In this document: positions 44,185 to 56,163 of the stretch, piece after piece
Numbering within the stretch: the first letter of the stretch is position 1
How the letters are laid out: each line of letters opens with the position of its first letter
Assembly: GCA_949987705.1 (NCBI GenBank)
Contig: OX465281.1
Location: 157,804,393-157,868,392, forward strand
Length of the DNA stretch: 64,000 bases
Origin: Thereva unica
Lineage: Eukaryota > Arthropoda > Insecta > Diptera > Therevidae
Reading direction: 5' to 3'
Notes under the pieces: generated by a model
Told to the model about the DNA's origin: nothing
The model's database searches: none
What the model saw: the letters and a program-made list of their open reading frames with translations, nothing else
Program-made: the position numbers and the translations under genes

Positions 44185-44875
44185 TGTTTAATGCGGGACC
44201 TAGTGTAGCGGATATGAGAAAAATGGCAATTTGTATTGCATCGACCTCACTGAATAGCTCCTCCAAACTGTGTTCACCAAGAAGCACAACGACCCAACAT
44301 AAACAGCGCAAATTTGAATTTTATTTCTTTACCAAAACCAATTCGACTCTGTAAATTGTATATTTGTTGTGTTTGTGTTGTTCTGAATCAGGGCGGGACA
44401 GTTGGAGCGTTGTCAGGAACTGACATGTATGCCCCGTCTAACCCGCTCTTATTAGTGTATGGACACGATGTCCCAGTGGGACATGTTTGTGCCACAGTGT
44501 GAAATAAATCAGTAAAACCAATTATACCTTTAACATGTATTTATTTATTTAACCCAATAACCTGGCAAATGGAGTGTAACTGGAACTCCAACTGGAACGA
44601 AAAAAAACTTCAACTCAAGGAACAGCAACTGGAACTTCAGCAGGAAAAACTTCAACCCAAGGAACAGCAACTGGAACTTCAGCGGGACTTGACTTCTTGA
44701 TGGTTTGGATGAATAAGGTTGACTGACTTTTCTTGATTCCGGCCGCCCTTTTATAGTCTGAAACCGGGCCGACGCCTACTTGTAAATTTGTATTAAATAC
44801 TTTGACGTTTTGCAAAGTATACAATCGTCGCCTGCTTTTGCAAGTCCTTCCCCACTTCAGGCCAGTGCCTGAACA
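44185..44875 (-). repeat. BEL-1 3' LTR
   Basis: TGTTTAATGCGGGACC...GCCTGAACA. It differs from the 50743-51419 copy by a 14-base indel (present here near 44274) and only a few substitutions seen by eye, so the insertion is recent. Confidence 0.92.
44749..44755 (-). promoter_or_regulatory. TATA box in BEL-1 3' LTR
   Basis: TATAAAA on the minus strand in GACTATAAAAGGGCGGCC. Identical in the other LTR (51293-51299) and present in the solo LTR (41397-41403). Confidence 0.6.
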
Positions 44876-44888
44876 TACTCCCCCGCGT
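44876..44888 (-). promoter_or_regulatory. BEL-1 polypurine tract
   Basis: The minus strand reads CGCGGGGGAGTA directly before the 3' LTR. BEL-2 has CGCGGGGGAGAA at the same place (58240-58252). Confidence 0.65.
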
Positions 44889-44901
44889 TGATCATTCTTG
44901 A

Positions 44902-45402
44902 TCAACAGTTTCGTCCGCTGGATATACCGCGTTTGCGGTAGTGGTGAAACTGGATTTCGCCATTCCCTCTGATTTTGACCTTAACTTGGTAGCGTCCTGG
45001 AAGGTTGAGAGTTTGTTCTTTTCTTCTTCGCCCTTGTAGCTTCCCAATGTCCAATTTGCTAATTACTTGTTTTGGCAAGTAGATGTCAACTCCTTCCCTA
45101 GTCACGAACCGTTGGAATTCATTTTCTTGCCTTGTCTCGAGCTCCTTGATTGTGGTCGTCGGTCGTAGGATTCGCAATGACGTTATTAGTCTTCCATTGA
45201 TGTTGGCTGGGTTGGTTGTCGTTGACGTCGTGTATCTGGTCTGCTCAGGTAGCGCCTGTGGGTACTCTGCCTTCGCTGTGGACCTTTGTGGCGATTGATT
45301 AAGAGGACTCGTCGAACCATCCACGGGTGGCGGCGATAACGTGACCTCTTTATCAATATAGAGATAGTTTTGCCAGTTACCCCAATATCCTTCTTCCCGC
45401 AT
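44902..45402 (-). CDS. BEL-1 accessory ORF between pol and 3' LTR, unknown function
   Basis: 166 codons, MREEGYWGNW... to ...KRGISSGRNC. The C-terminal ~95 residues align with the BEL-2 ORF at 58213-58791: both have INGR, then L..L.PTT, FQRFVTREG-x-D-x-YLP, a basic (R/K)(R/K)KE block, LP..YQ and GxIxFHHxxKRG. I estimate ~40% identity there, while the N-terminal halves are unrelated and Ser/Pro/Thr-rich. No signal peptide or membrane segment, so it is not an envelope protein. It overlaps the 3' end of the pol frame by ~217 bp in another frame. I do not recognise the family. The basic/His-rich tail suggests nucleic-acid contact, which is inference. Confidence 0.65.
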   Translation of the reverse strand: MREEGYWGNWQNYLYIDKEVTLSPPPVDGSTSPLNQSPQRSTAKAEYPQALPEQTRYTTSTTTNPANINGRLITSLRILRPTTTIKELETRQENEFQRFVTREGVDIYLPKQVISKLDIGKLQGRRRKEQTLNLPGRYQVKVKIRGNGEIQFHHYRKRGISSGRNC

Positions 45403-48400
45403 TCGTATCGATTACCCATCTGCAATGTATTATTAGTAACCTTTGAATTTAAAGTATGTGTATGGAACGTGTTGGACTCTTGGCTGTGTGTACTTGTGTG
45501 TATTGGTAGTGGGCATACCTTTGTGATCGGTCGTTTGAATTGACCTGTGTTGGTACGAATTTGTACTACCCTTGTTAAACCGTCGCTCCCTGGGAATAGC
45601 TCCTCTATTATACCAATGGGCCATACTGTTGGCGGTGTTGAGTCCCCTTTCATCAGCACTAATTGTCCTATTTGAAGATTGGGCCGTTGTCGTTGCCACT
45701 TGGACCTCTGCTGAAGTTGATTCAGATAATCCTTCGACCATTTGTCCCAAAATTGCTTCATTCTGCCTTTGGTGTGTTGCCATCGAACATTGAGCGATGT
45801 CTCGCCTTCTGGTTCTGGTAATGCCAATAAAGATTGCCCAATAAGAAAGTGTCCGGGGTCAGAACGAACGGATCATCAGCATTGTTGGATAAATAGCAAA
45901 GTGGTCTTGAGTTTAGGCAGGCCTCAATTTGGTGCAACACGGTTGTGAATTCCTCAAACGTGTAGCTGGCACTTCCCATTGTCCTCTTCAGCTGGTACTT
46001 GATCGACTTCACCCCTGCTTCCCATAAGCCCCCAAAGTGTGGGGCGGCTGGGGGATTGAAGTGCCAATTTATTGATAAGTCTGCTAAATATCTTCCAACA
46101 GATGGACTAGATTCCCTTATAACTCGACATAATTCTTTATCTAAGATCTTTTTCCCGCCTATGAAATTTGTACCACAATCGGAATACATATCTGTGCATT
46201 TACCTCGCCTGGCAATGAAACGTTTGAATGCAGATACAAATGCCTCTGATGTGAGATCCGACGCTAATTCGATATGTATCGCCTTGGTTGACATGCAAAC
46301 GAATACACACACATAACCTTTATATATCTTCGCATTTCGATGTTTCGCTGACTTGATGTCGAACGGACCTGCATAATCAACTCCAGTATGTGTAAACGCC
46401 TTCGCCATCGTCGTCCTGCACCGCGGTAAATTTCCCATTAGTTGCTGAGTTGTAGATTGTCGATGTCTCGTGCAGGGAATGCACTGATGTAGTCTGGACG
46501 TAATGCGTCTCCTTCCGTCGAGTATCCAATACTTGTTTCTAGTAGTAGCTAACACTAGAGATGTACCACCATGTAAAGTCTCCCGGTGGGTTTTATCGAT
46601 AAGTAAATCTGTGATGTGATGGTCTCGGGGTAATATGACGGGATGTTTTTGTGTATACGCAATTGCAGCATTCTTCAACCGTCCACCTACCCTGATCAGA
46701 CCCTGTTTGTCAACAAATGGATTTAACGTAATTAATTTGCTACTAGGTGAAAGTGGTTTGTTGTTTCGAAGGCTTTGTAATTCTGAACAGAATGAGCCTT
46801 GTTGGACTCGCCTTAATATCGTTAGTTCTGCTTGGTTCAATTCTGTGGTGGTCATGGCTTGCGTTTGTTTGTTGACCGGACACCTTAGGTTATTGATGAA
46901 GCGTAATAGCATTGCTATTATCCGAACTGCCCGGGTATATGATGAATACTTGAACAATATCTCGTCTTCATTCATGTTTACCAGTGCCGTTGTATGCTCC
47001 TTGGCTTCTAACGTTGTTTCCTCGTCGCCTAAGCACGCTGTTGGCCAGTCTTCTGGTGATTTTGTGAGCCATGGTGGACCGTGGAGCCATAAGTGGTTGT
47101 TAATCAATGAGCTCGCCGTAGTTCCTCTGCTTGCGAGATCAGCGGGATTCCATTGAGTTGGAACATGTCGCCACAGATCATACTTCACGAGTTCTTGAAT
47201 TTGCACAACTCGATTCGCCACATATGTTTTCCATTTTGACGCATGTTGTCGGATCCATTGGAGCACAATGGTTGAGTCTGTCCATGCAATTAAAGGTATG
47301 CCTTGTAAGTCCATACTTGTCATGGATTCTTTCAACAATCGTGCTAGCAACAGCGCCCCATTAAGCTCTAACCGAGGTATCGTCACTGGTTTGATTGATG
47401 CTACTTTTGTCCGTGATGTTAATAACGTTGATTTAATGTTTCCTTCGTTATCCGTGACCCTCAGATAGATTACTGCAGCCGTTGCTCGCCTTGACGCATC
47501 ACAGAAGCCATGGATTTGCATGTCATATTGTGGTGAGTAGTGGATCCACCTTGGGATCTTAAATTTGTGAATGTTGTGCAGATCTTCCTTGTATTTTCTC
47601 CATTCTTTCTCTATATGTTCTGGAATTGCTTGATCCCATGAACACCCTGTAAGCCATAGGTCCTGGATTAACATTTTAGCCACAATGATTATTGGTTGAA
47701 GAAACCCTAATGGATCGTATAACGAAGCCACGTCTGATAATATGGTTCTTTTGGTGATGATATCCCGATCCTTGGGTAGCTTGACTTGATACGAAAAGTG
47801 GTCAGAACCCGGATGCCAATGGACACCAAGTGTTTTTATCGCATTTGCTTCTGAGAATGCCACTAAATCCTTATGCTCTCTATATTCTATTGGTAACGGT
47901 TCTAGTAGCTGCCTTTCATTGCTACTCCATTTCCTTAAATTGAATCCACCTGACGTAAGCATTGCGAGTAGTTGGTCTTGTAATTCGAGTGCCTCATCCA
48001 TTTTATCCGTGCCTGTTAACAAATCGTCTACGTAAAAATCACATTCTGTCACCTTGGAGGCCAATGGAAAGTTTTGTCTCTCGTCAAGTGCCAACTGGTT
48101 AAGCGTTCGGATCGCCAAGTATGGAGCGGCTGTAGTTCCAAAGGTTGCTGTTGTCAGCTTGTAGTCTTGTATATTCCCTCGTAATGGATGCCGCCATAAT
48201 ATTCGTTGGTATGTCTGATGTTCTGGTGCTATTTTAATCATTCGGTACATTTTCTCAATATCTGCATGCACCGCGATCCTATGCTTCCTCCACTTTAGTA
48301 ATGTGAAAAATAATTTAGGCTGGATTGTTGGACCAGATAACAAGGCATCGTTCAATGATTGACCATTCGTCGTTTTGGCAGATGCATCAAATACTACTCT

Positions 48401-50683
48401 TAACTTAGTAGTGGTGCTAGTCTCTTTGATGACTGCATGATGTGGGATATAATAGTTCGTTTCGCCATCTTTGGGCGGCCTCGCTTCCACTGAATATATT
48501 CTTGTAAGCAGGCTTCGTAATCCTTCTTTAGTTGAGGATTGCTGTTGAGCCGTCTTTCCACGCAATAAAGTCGTTTGAGAGCCAGTCCACGTGAGTCACC
48601 TAGTGTGGGTTCCTTGTTCCCTTTGAATGGGAGATTGACTTGATATTGCCCATTCTTTAGTCGTTTGTGAGTTTTCGTATAATGGTCGGCACATTCTTGT
48701 TCCTCCTTGCTTATAATAGGTGGTGCGGTGATCTCCTCATCTTCCCAAAATTGTTTCAGCTGGCAGCTGAGATCTTCATTCGTGATTTGAATTGTGAGAT
48801 GGTTGACTATAGTGTTTGACTTCTCACATGTCGGTCCAACTATTATCCATCCGAAACTTGTATTGATTGCTACAGGGTCTTGCTCTGAACCTCGACAGAC
48901 ACCATCTTGAACTATCCTGGCGTAGGCATCTGCACCAAGTAATGCATCAATGTTGCCCGGTTTCCAAAAGCCTGGGTCTGCCAATTCCAATCCGTGCAGA
49001 TGTTTGTACTCCTGTATTGAAATTTCCACCTTTGGTAGCCTTTCAGTTATCTTGTTAACTACCAGACACGTTTGTGACATCTGAAAATGGTTTGTATTCC
49101 TTGCTTCCAGAATGATCGTGGTCTGTTTCGTTGATGTTCCTGTAGGAATTGCGTTGAGACCATGTATGTTGACTGCTGTAGGACTACATCTCACCCGTAG
49201 CTTCTTGCATATGCTCTGGGTAATGAATGATGACTCCGAACCCATATCCACCAGACATCTGATTGTGTATTGACGTCCGTCGATTCCCCTAGTGAGTACT
49301 AATGCTGTCGATAGCAACGTGAGAGCTCCCTTCCTTAAGATGAAGGCTTGTACGTCGTCTGAACCAGCCGAGCTGTGGGCCTTTTGTGTGGTTCGTTGAT
49401 GTGATCTTAGAGCTTGTTGATCCGTTTGTTGCTGTTGTAGTTGCGACGTCGTTGTGTTTATGTCCCTTGGTAGTTGTTGGGTTGAGTCTGAGTAGGACTT
49501 CTGCCTATCTTCGTGAAGTGTCGTGTGATGTTTTTCCTTGCACTTCGAGCATCTGAACTTGCTTTTACAATGCTTCGTCATATGGCCTTTCGACAAGCAA
49601 TTGTAGCAGTGACCCGTTGTCCTAACTACATGTCGTCTTGCCGTTGTATCCATACTAATAAATTTAGGGCATCGCTGAATCCAGTGGGATTCCTGACAGA
49701 CTGAACATTGATTCCCCTTGACTGTGTGATGCACCCTTGTCGTGGGTTTTGTGGGTTTTGTGCGAGTTCCTTGTGGTTGCTGATTTGTTGACACAATGTC
49801 AGCGATAGATTCAAGTACCGTGAGCCTTTTGCACAGGAATGCATGGAAGGCCGTGTACGTGGGCAACGTTTGAGACGCTCCTTGTTCTTCTTCTCACATC
49901 TTCATCGTCACAAACGGAAGCTTGGAAACCAGGATGTGAATCCCATGACTCAATGTCAATTTTCAAGTTAGTGATCTGTTGCAAGCAATCATCAGTTGTT
50001 GAAATAAATGTCTGTAAACTGGTCGAATTTTCGGATGATAATTTCGGTTGGTTCAGTAGCATTTTTAAATAATGGTTAACTAACATTCGCTTGTTTTCAT
50101 ACCTGGCCTTAACCTTTTCCCACGACATGGCATAATTATCATCTGTAACTGGTATGTGTCGCAATAGTTGTTCAGCTTCGCCAATAAGGCATGATTTTAG
50201 ATGGTACAGCTTCTGGACTGAACTCAGTTGGGTGTTGTTATGAATCAGAGACACAAATAAATCATGAAAGGCAAACCAAGACTCGTAATTCCCATCGAAC
50301 TTGGGTAACCCGATTTTGGGTAGAAATGTCTCTGTTCGAATGGTTGGACTCGTATCGGATTGAGTTGGCTGAGGTTCTGTTGCAGGAAATTTTCGGTGTC
50401 CTTCCAACAGCTCACTGCGATACTCTGAATATTTCGCTTCCAACAGCACGTAAGTGTCTTCCGGTGCAGGTACGGAGGCTGACTCGTAATGTATATAGGC
50501 TTCAGTTAATGCTTGGTCTACCTCCGCGTACTCTGCCCATAACTTACTCATTTCCTCCAGCTTTACCTCGTAGAACGCCTTTGTTCGTTTTGCTGTTGCC
50601 GTTTTCTTCGCGTTCTCAATAAATTTTTCGATACGACCTCTCAGAGCTTGCTCTCGTAACATTGCCTTCTTTAGAGCACTCAT
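45186..50683 (-). pseudogene. BEL-1 Gag-Pol polyprotein with three frameshifts
   Basis: Starts MSALKKAMLREQALRGRIEK at 50683. Order: DUF1759-type Gag (LPKFDGNYESWFAFHDLF, LVNHYLKMLL); frameshift near 49900; zinc knuckles (CSVCQESHWIQRC, CYNCLSKGHMTKHC, CSKCKEKHHTTLH); protease LVDMGSESSFIT; frameshift near 48490; reverse transcriptase with FYVDDLLTG; RNase H (GFCDASRRATAAVIYL, AWTDSTIVLQWI); integrase with H-H-C-C zinc region, GVDYAGPF and SDCGTNFIGG; frameshift near 45840; C-terminal DUF5641 (FWDKWSKDYLNQLQQR, RVVQIRTNTG). All catalytic motifs are present. Each break is a one- or two-base change, which sits oddly with nearly identical LTRs. The frame extends past the usual pol end into the accessory ORF region. 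Confidence 0.88.
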
Positions 50684-50719
50684 TTTGGAACTCGATCTCG
50701 TCGATACAATAGATTACCA

Positions 50720-50742
50720 GGTCCTGGATGGAACCACCAAAA
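50720..50742 (-). promoter_or_regulatory. Probable primer-binding region of BEL-1
   Basis: The minus strand right after the 5' LTR reads TTTTGGTGGTTCCATCCAGG. Position fits a tRNA primer site; the tRNA is not identified. Confidence 0.5.
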
Positions 50743-51419
50743 TGTTTAATGCGGGACCTAGTGTAGCGGATATGAGAAAAATGGCAATTTGTATTGCATC
50801 GACCTCACTGAATAGCTCCTCCAAACTGCACAACGACCCAACATAAACAGCGCAAATTTGAATTTTATTTCTTTACCAAAACCAATTCGACTCTGTAAAT
50901 TGTATATTTGTTGTGTTTGTGTTGTTCTGAATCAGGGCGGGACAGTTGGAGCGTTGTCAGGAACTGACATGTATGCCCCGTCTAACCCGCTCTTATTAGT
51001 GTATGGACACGATGTCCCAGTGGGACATGTTTGTGCCACAGTGTGAAATAAATCAGTAAAACCAATTATACCTTTAACATGTATTTATTTATTTAACCCA
51101 ATAACCTGGCAAATGGAGTGTAACTGGAACTCCAACTGGAACGAAAAAAAACTTCAACTCAAGGAACAGCAACTGGAACTTCAGCAGGAAAAACTTCAAC
51201 TCAAGGAACAGCAACTGGAACTTCAGCGGGACTTGACTTCTTGATGGTTTGGATGAATAAGGTTGACTGACTTTTCTTGATTCCGGCCGCCCTTTTATAG
51301 TCTGAAAATGGGCCGACGCCTACTTGTAAATTTGTATTAAATACTTTGACGTTTTGCAAAGTATACAATCGTCGCCTGCTTTTGCAAGTCCTTCCCCACT
51401 TCAGGCCAGTGCCTGAACA
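50743..51419 (-). repeat. BEL-1 5' LTR
   Basis: 677 bp, TGTTTAATGCGGGACC...GCCTGAACA on the plus strand. Same as the 44185-44875 LTR apart from the 14-base deletion and a few substitutions. Confidence 0.92.
51293..51299 (-). promoter_or_regulatory. TATA box in BEL-1 5' LTR
   Basis: TATAAAA on the minus strand, the copy that would drive the element's RNA. Confidence 0.6.
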
Positions 51420-51424
51420 CTTCC

Positions 51425-54400
51425 ATCTAGTAAAACACCTCACCTCAGTCTGGACTGAGCCTCGGTGAAGTGCGGGCGTGTGTTGTCGCCAGTCCCATTG
51501 TAACGCAAAAACCGAAACAATAAATATAACTACAAAAACAACACAAAAAACAAAAAAAAACTTATAACACATAAAAACTTAAAAAAAAATTAATAAACCA
51601 CCAAAATAATAACATAAATCACAAAACAAACAATAACATAAAAAAAATAATTATAAAACATAAACAAAAAACCAAGCAAAGGCCACCAACAACAACAACA
51701 ATAACCGAAGGACCGACGGACAACACGTAAGTTTCTTCCACCCGCTTCCCGCGCTTCCTGCCGGTCGCTCCGGCGCTGCAGCCTTAATCGGTCAGCTGAT
51801 GGGAGTCGTCTTGTTTTAGCAGGCATAACACTGCAACAAGGCTACTCCCGTTAGCTCCGATGGATGCATCGCCGGTGCGACCGGCTACAAATGAAGTCAT
51901 GGACCTCACGCAAAACAGTCCCCAAAGTGACAATGATTTTATAATCAATTTTTGTAACATTCGGGGACTGAATGCGAACTTCCTGGCCGTTACGTGCGAG
52001 TTACTCCTCCATACCCCTGCTATTTTCGCACTGAGTGAAACCCAAGTGTTACCAGATCTTGATTTAGATCGATTTCAGGTGACAGGGTATAACTTAGTGC
52101 ACAACTTTTCCGCCCATAGGGGATTAGCCATATATATTAGGAATGACGTGGCCTTTCAGAAGGTGTACAGTAGTACATCCTCTGATTTTAACCATCTTTG
52201 GATTAAAATAATTATCCATAGCCACGTCATATTTTTCTGTTTTTTGTATAGGAGTCCTAATATTAGTAATGAGGCCACCACCTCAGCCTTCGATGCTATT
52301 TCCGAACAGATTTCCGGATTTTTATTTTCCCACCCGGAAAGCGAAATCATTGTTGCGGGTGATTTCAACGTTCACAATGTACATTGGCTAAATTACTCAA
52401 ATGGCACCAGTGTTCCGGCAAAGACGCCGAGCTCTTTGCGAGCCTCAACAACTTGCACCAAATTGTCAAATGTCCGACGAGAGTCCCTGATATTCCAGGT
52501 CAAGGAGCCCATCTCCTTGACCTGTTTCTTACTTCCCACCCGACGCGGTACTCCATCAAAGTTAGCTCACCCCTTGGCAACTCGGACCATAAACTAATTA
52601 GCGCTTATTTCCCATATCCATCCTCGACCACAACCACCACAGCTCCTAAAAGAACTGTGTGGCACTATGGGAAAGCCAACTGGTTGGGTCTTATTCGCTT
52701 CTTCCAGGCCACTGACTGGGATTTGTGTTTCCGTAGTGCCAATGCGAACTATGCGGCCCTCTGTGTCACCAAAATTATTCGAGCGGGTATGCGCTTGTTC
52801 ATCCCTCACTCTACCAAATCTGTGAAGCCTAGGCCGAACAAATGGTTCAATGGGGAATGTATGAACGCAATCAAACCTAAAGAAGCCGCCTATAGAGCAT
52901 ACAGACGTTCGCCTAATGAGCCACTTCGTCGTGAGTACGTCAAACTTAGAAACTCCTGTAACTCCATCATCAGGAAAGTCAAATCATCATTTGATGATAG
53001 ATTGAGAAGTAAGATTCTTAACTCCACTACAGGCAGCAAAAACTTCTGGTCCTTGGTAACTGCCATCAAGAAGAATTTTACTTCCTCCTCAACACCTCCT
53101 TTTATTCACAACAAGGAAGTGATAACAGAAAGCAAACCCAAGGCCGACCTATTAGCTTCTCTGTTCGCCGCAAATTCTTCTTTACCCGATGCTGCTATGT
53201 CACCCCCCACTCTCGAGAATACCACCCACTCAATGGACGGAGTTCACTTCAGGACTCGCGAGGTGTTTAGGTGTCTCAAGGAACTCGACGCCAATAAATC
53301 CACTGGTCCCGACAAAATCCCCCCTATGGTACTTAAAAAATGTGCCTCACCTTTGGCTAAACCTCTGCGCAAACTTTTTGCCCTGTCTTACTTCTCCGGA
53401 GTGTATCCCGACTCTTGGAAACTAGCTCATGTTCAGCCAATCCCAAAAAAGGTGAAGCCAGCGACCCCTTAAACTACCGCCCAATAGCAATTACTTCTGT
53501 TCTCTCCAAAATCATGGAGACAATAATCAATAAAAAGCTGATGAAATATCTAGAATCCAACCAAATTATACACGACAGGCAATACGGCTTCAGATCTAAA
53601 CGGTCTACTGGCGATCTGCTTGTGTGTTTAACCGAGCGTATCAACCAAAGCATTCACAGCTTTGGTGAGTCTAGCCTAGTTGCTCTAGATATATCAAAGG
53701 CTTTTGACAGAGTATGGCACCCAGCTCTGTTGAATAAACTCCAAGCTATTGGTATACACTTAGTTCTAAATAACTGGATTAAGAGCTTTCTTTCAGGCCG
53801 TTCAATCAAGGTAGTATTGGATGGCGTCGAATCCAACCCCCACGCCATCTCGGCCGGGGTTCCCCAGGGGTCAATTCTCTCACCCGCACTTTTTCCAATC
53901 TTCATTAATGATCTGCTCTCAATCCCCTCCAACCCACTTCACTGCTTCGCTGATGACGGTACTCTGAATTTCTCTTACTCCTTCGACAATATAAGACAAG
54001 CACGTGCCAGACCTTGTCTTTACCACCGTCAACTGATGTCTGCTTCGATCACCCGGGATATCGAATCGATTCTTCACTGGGGCGAAATGAACCGCGTCGA
54101 ATTCAATGCCACAAAAACGAAGCACTGTCTGATCTCCAACAAAAATTGTACCGACCTTCCTCCTGTCTCGGTGGATGGAGAGAATCTAACGGCTGACTCA
54201 ACTCTCAACATCCTAGGGGTAACTTTAACGGAGCATCTGCGATGGAACGATCACATATTCCAAATCGCCAAACAAGCCTTCCAATGCCTTGGATTTCTCA
54301 AGAGATGCAAGTTCCTCCTCCAGCCAGCCGCATTGGCTACAATATACAAATCCTACATTCGGCCGCGCCTCGAATACAACTCACATATCTGGGCAGGCGC

Positions 54401-54937
54401 CCCGAAAACTACCTTGGCTTGTCTCGACAAGGTGCAAAATCGTGCCCTCAAACTCATTGGTGATGGCCCCTTTCGCGCCTCCATAGACACCTTGAGCTAC
54501 CGTAGGAACGTAGCAGCCCTCTCCATACTTTATCGCTATTACCATGGCGACTGTTCCACCGAAATTCAGGACCTCCTGCCTGCACGGCAATACTTTTCCC
54601 GCAACACAAGACTAGCCCGCTCGGCTCACCCCCATACCCTACAGCCTCCTCGTTCACGCACAATACGGTTTAGAAGTTCGTTTATGAATAGAACAACTCG
54701 ATTGTGGAATGATCTCCCGCAGTCAGTATTTCCGAACTCGTACAACATCTTAGAGTTCAAACGTGAGGTTCATCGTCATTTTCTTCTACACCCTCCAGAC
54801 CCCCTCTAACCTTTCCTATTCTCCTCTATTCTTCAAACCAAGCTACTACTAGACATTGCACCATGAACTGAACGACATGACGGACTGGTAGTACAAAGGG
54901 TTACACCTAAGCTTGGTTTTTTCATAAAAAAACCCCA
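51425..54937 (+). mobile_element. LINE, same family as the copy nested in the Helitron
   Basis: A 5' region of ~430 bp (A-rich after 51500) is followed by an endonuclease-reverse transcriptase and a 3' end that matches the other copy (GACGGACTGGTAGTACAAAGGG, quoted in part: GACTGGTAGTACAAAGGG) down to a short A run near 54930. The 5' edge is uncertain, because the sequence after the BEL-1 target duplication at 51424 has no clear boundary. No target duplication found. Confidence 0.7.
51860..54809 (+). pseudogene. LINE endonuclease-reverse transcriptase, two frameshifts
   Basis: From ATG 51860: endonuclease with INFCNIRGLNANF, FALSETQVLPD, HRGLAIYIRND and IIVAGDFNVHNVHW. A frameshift near 52410 moves to KDAELFASLNNLHQIV, LLDLFLTSHP and NSDHKLISAYF. 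The reverse transcriptase starts near 52790 (RPNKWFNGECMNAI, DANKSTGPDKIPPMVL). A second frameshift near 53450, in the PIPKK-GEASDPLNYRP region, leads to [30 protein letters not shown] and CFADDGTL, ending FLLHPPDPL. The catalytic box is FADD. It carries the endonuclease that the 32934-34958 copy lacks and so shows the family's full layout. Confidence 0.85.
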
Positions 54938-55019
54938 CAAACAGCACATAATAAACACTACGAATCTTCCTAGGCCCACGAAAAACCTAACTTACGCTTA
55001 GCTGATGACTCGAACATGA

Positions 55020-55085
55020 AATTTATTTCCCTCCATAGCCTCAGCATAAAAACCCCTCACCTACGAATTTTCATATGCCCATATA
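55020..55085 (+). repeat. Dispersed repeat, copy 2
   Basis: Matches 43054-43146 without its central ~27 bases. It lies just after the LINE end, so this and the 43-kb copy bracket the foldback, BEL-1 and LINE block. Confidence 0.65.
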
Positions 55086-55189
55086 GGCCAGTGAATAAGC
55101 CGGAAAAGCTGGAAAAGTTGTGTAACAGCACCGATTTCAAAAATTCTTTTTTTCCCGTATTCTGTAGACGTTCAGGAACATTCATCACC

Positions 55190-55892
55190 ACTATCCCTTA
55201 CATTACCTCGAAAAATGAATAAATTAGGGTGGTTTTAGCCCTCCAAAGCACCCCCATGGATTGCATTACGGAAAACCTTTGTAAAATTTATATATTTGGC
55301 CTCGAAAATCGTCTCCTGGGGGGGTTTGGGGGTCGCTGATCACGAATCCGAGGTCCATTTGTATGCACGGGTGGTTTCAACCCCTAAAAGTACCCTTGGT
55401 TTGAGGGAATATTAAAAATGCATTATTTTGCCTCGGAAATCGTTTCTCGGGGATTTTCGGGGTCGCTGATTACGAATCCGAGGTTCATATACACGTAAGG
55501 GTGATTTCAACCCCTAAAAATCCCCCACTACCCCTCCCCCCCAAAAAACAGAAAAAAATATTATTTTGCCACGGAAATCGTATTCCCGGGGGTTTAAGGG
55601 TCGCTGATCACGAATCCGAGGTTCATACATGTAGGGGTGATTTCAACCCCTTAAAACCCCTCCACCCCCAGTGATACAAAATATTGAAAAATTTATTATT
55701 TTGCCTCGAAAATCGTCTCTCGGGAGGTTTGGTGGTCGCCGATCGCGAATCCAAGGTCCATTTGTATGCAGGGGTGGTTTCAACCCCTAAAAGTACCCTT
55801 GGTGTGAGGGAATATTAAAAATGCATTATTTTGCCTCGGAAATCGTTTCTCGGGGATTTTCGGGGTCGCTGATTACGAATCCGAGGTTCATA
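55190..55892. repeat. ~130-bp satellite, five units
   Basis: The phrase GGTCGCTGATYACGAATCCG recurs near 55331, 55461, 55599, 55734 (as GGTCGCCGATCGCGAATCC) and 55863, at 129-138 bp spacing. Each is followed by AGGTTCAT and a GGTGATTTCAACCCCTAAAA block and preceded by TTTTGCCTCGGAAATCGT. The last unit is cut within AGGTTCATA by the start of BEL-2. Confidence 0.85.
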
Positions 55893-56163
55893 TGTTTCAA
55901 ACGGAAACGTACAAATATAAAATAGTGAAAAAAAAACGCACGTGCAGTTGGTAATTCAATTTTATTCAATAAGTACACCTCAATATTTGCAAACTTACAA
56001 CCTAATCATGCAACTTATGCTAATGTATGGTTAAATTGCTTGCTGCAGTGCCCTGGTGTCGCTGGTCGTCGTGAAAATGCCAGTCCTGCGTCGTGGTGGT
56101 CCGCTGAATATTTCCTTTGATGCCCTGGATGTTTCTCTTACTACGTGTTTAATATGTTTCAAA

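Larger units (their letters stand above)
44185..51419 (-). mobile_element. BEL/Pao LTR retrotransposon 1, complete
   Basis: Two LTRs (691 and 677 bp) flank a minus-strand Gag-Pol. The target duplication is CTTCC (44180-44184 and 51420-51424). 5 bp is normal for BEL/Pao. The purine tract (CGCGGGGGAGTA on the minus strand) abuts the left LTR, and a primer-site-like TTTTGGTGGTTCC follows the right LTR. Coding is interrupted by three frameshifts. Confidence 0.92.

Noticed and set aside
44902..45402. Envelope gene of BEL-1
   Set aside because: No signal peptide, cysteine pattern or membrane segment; only 166 codons.
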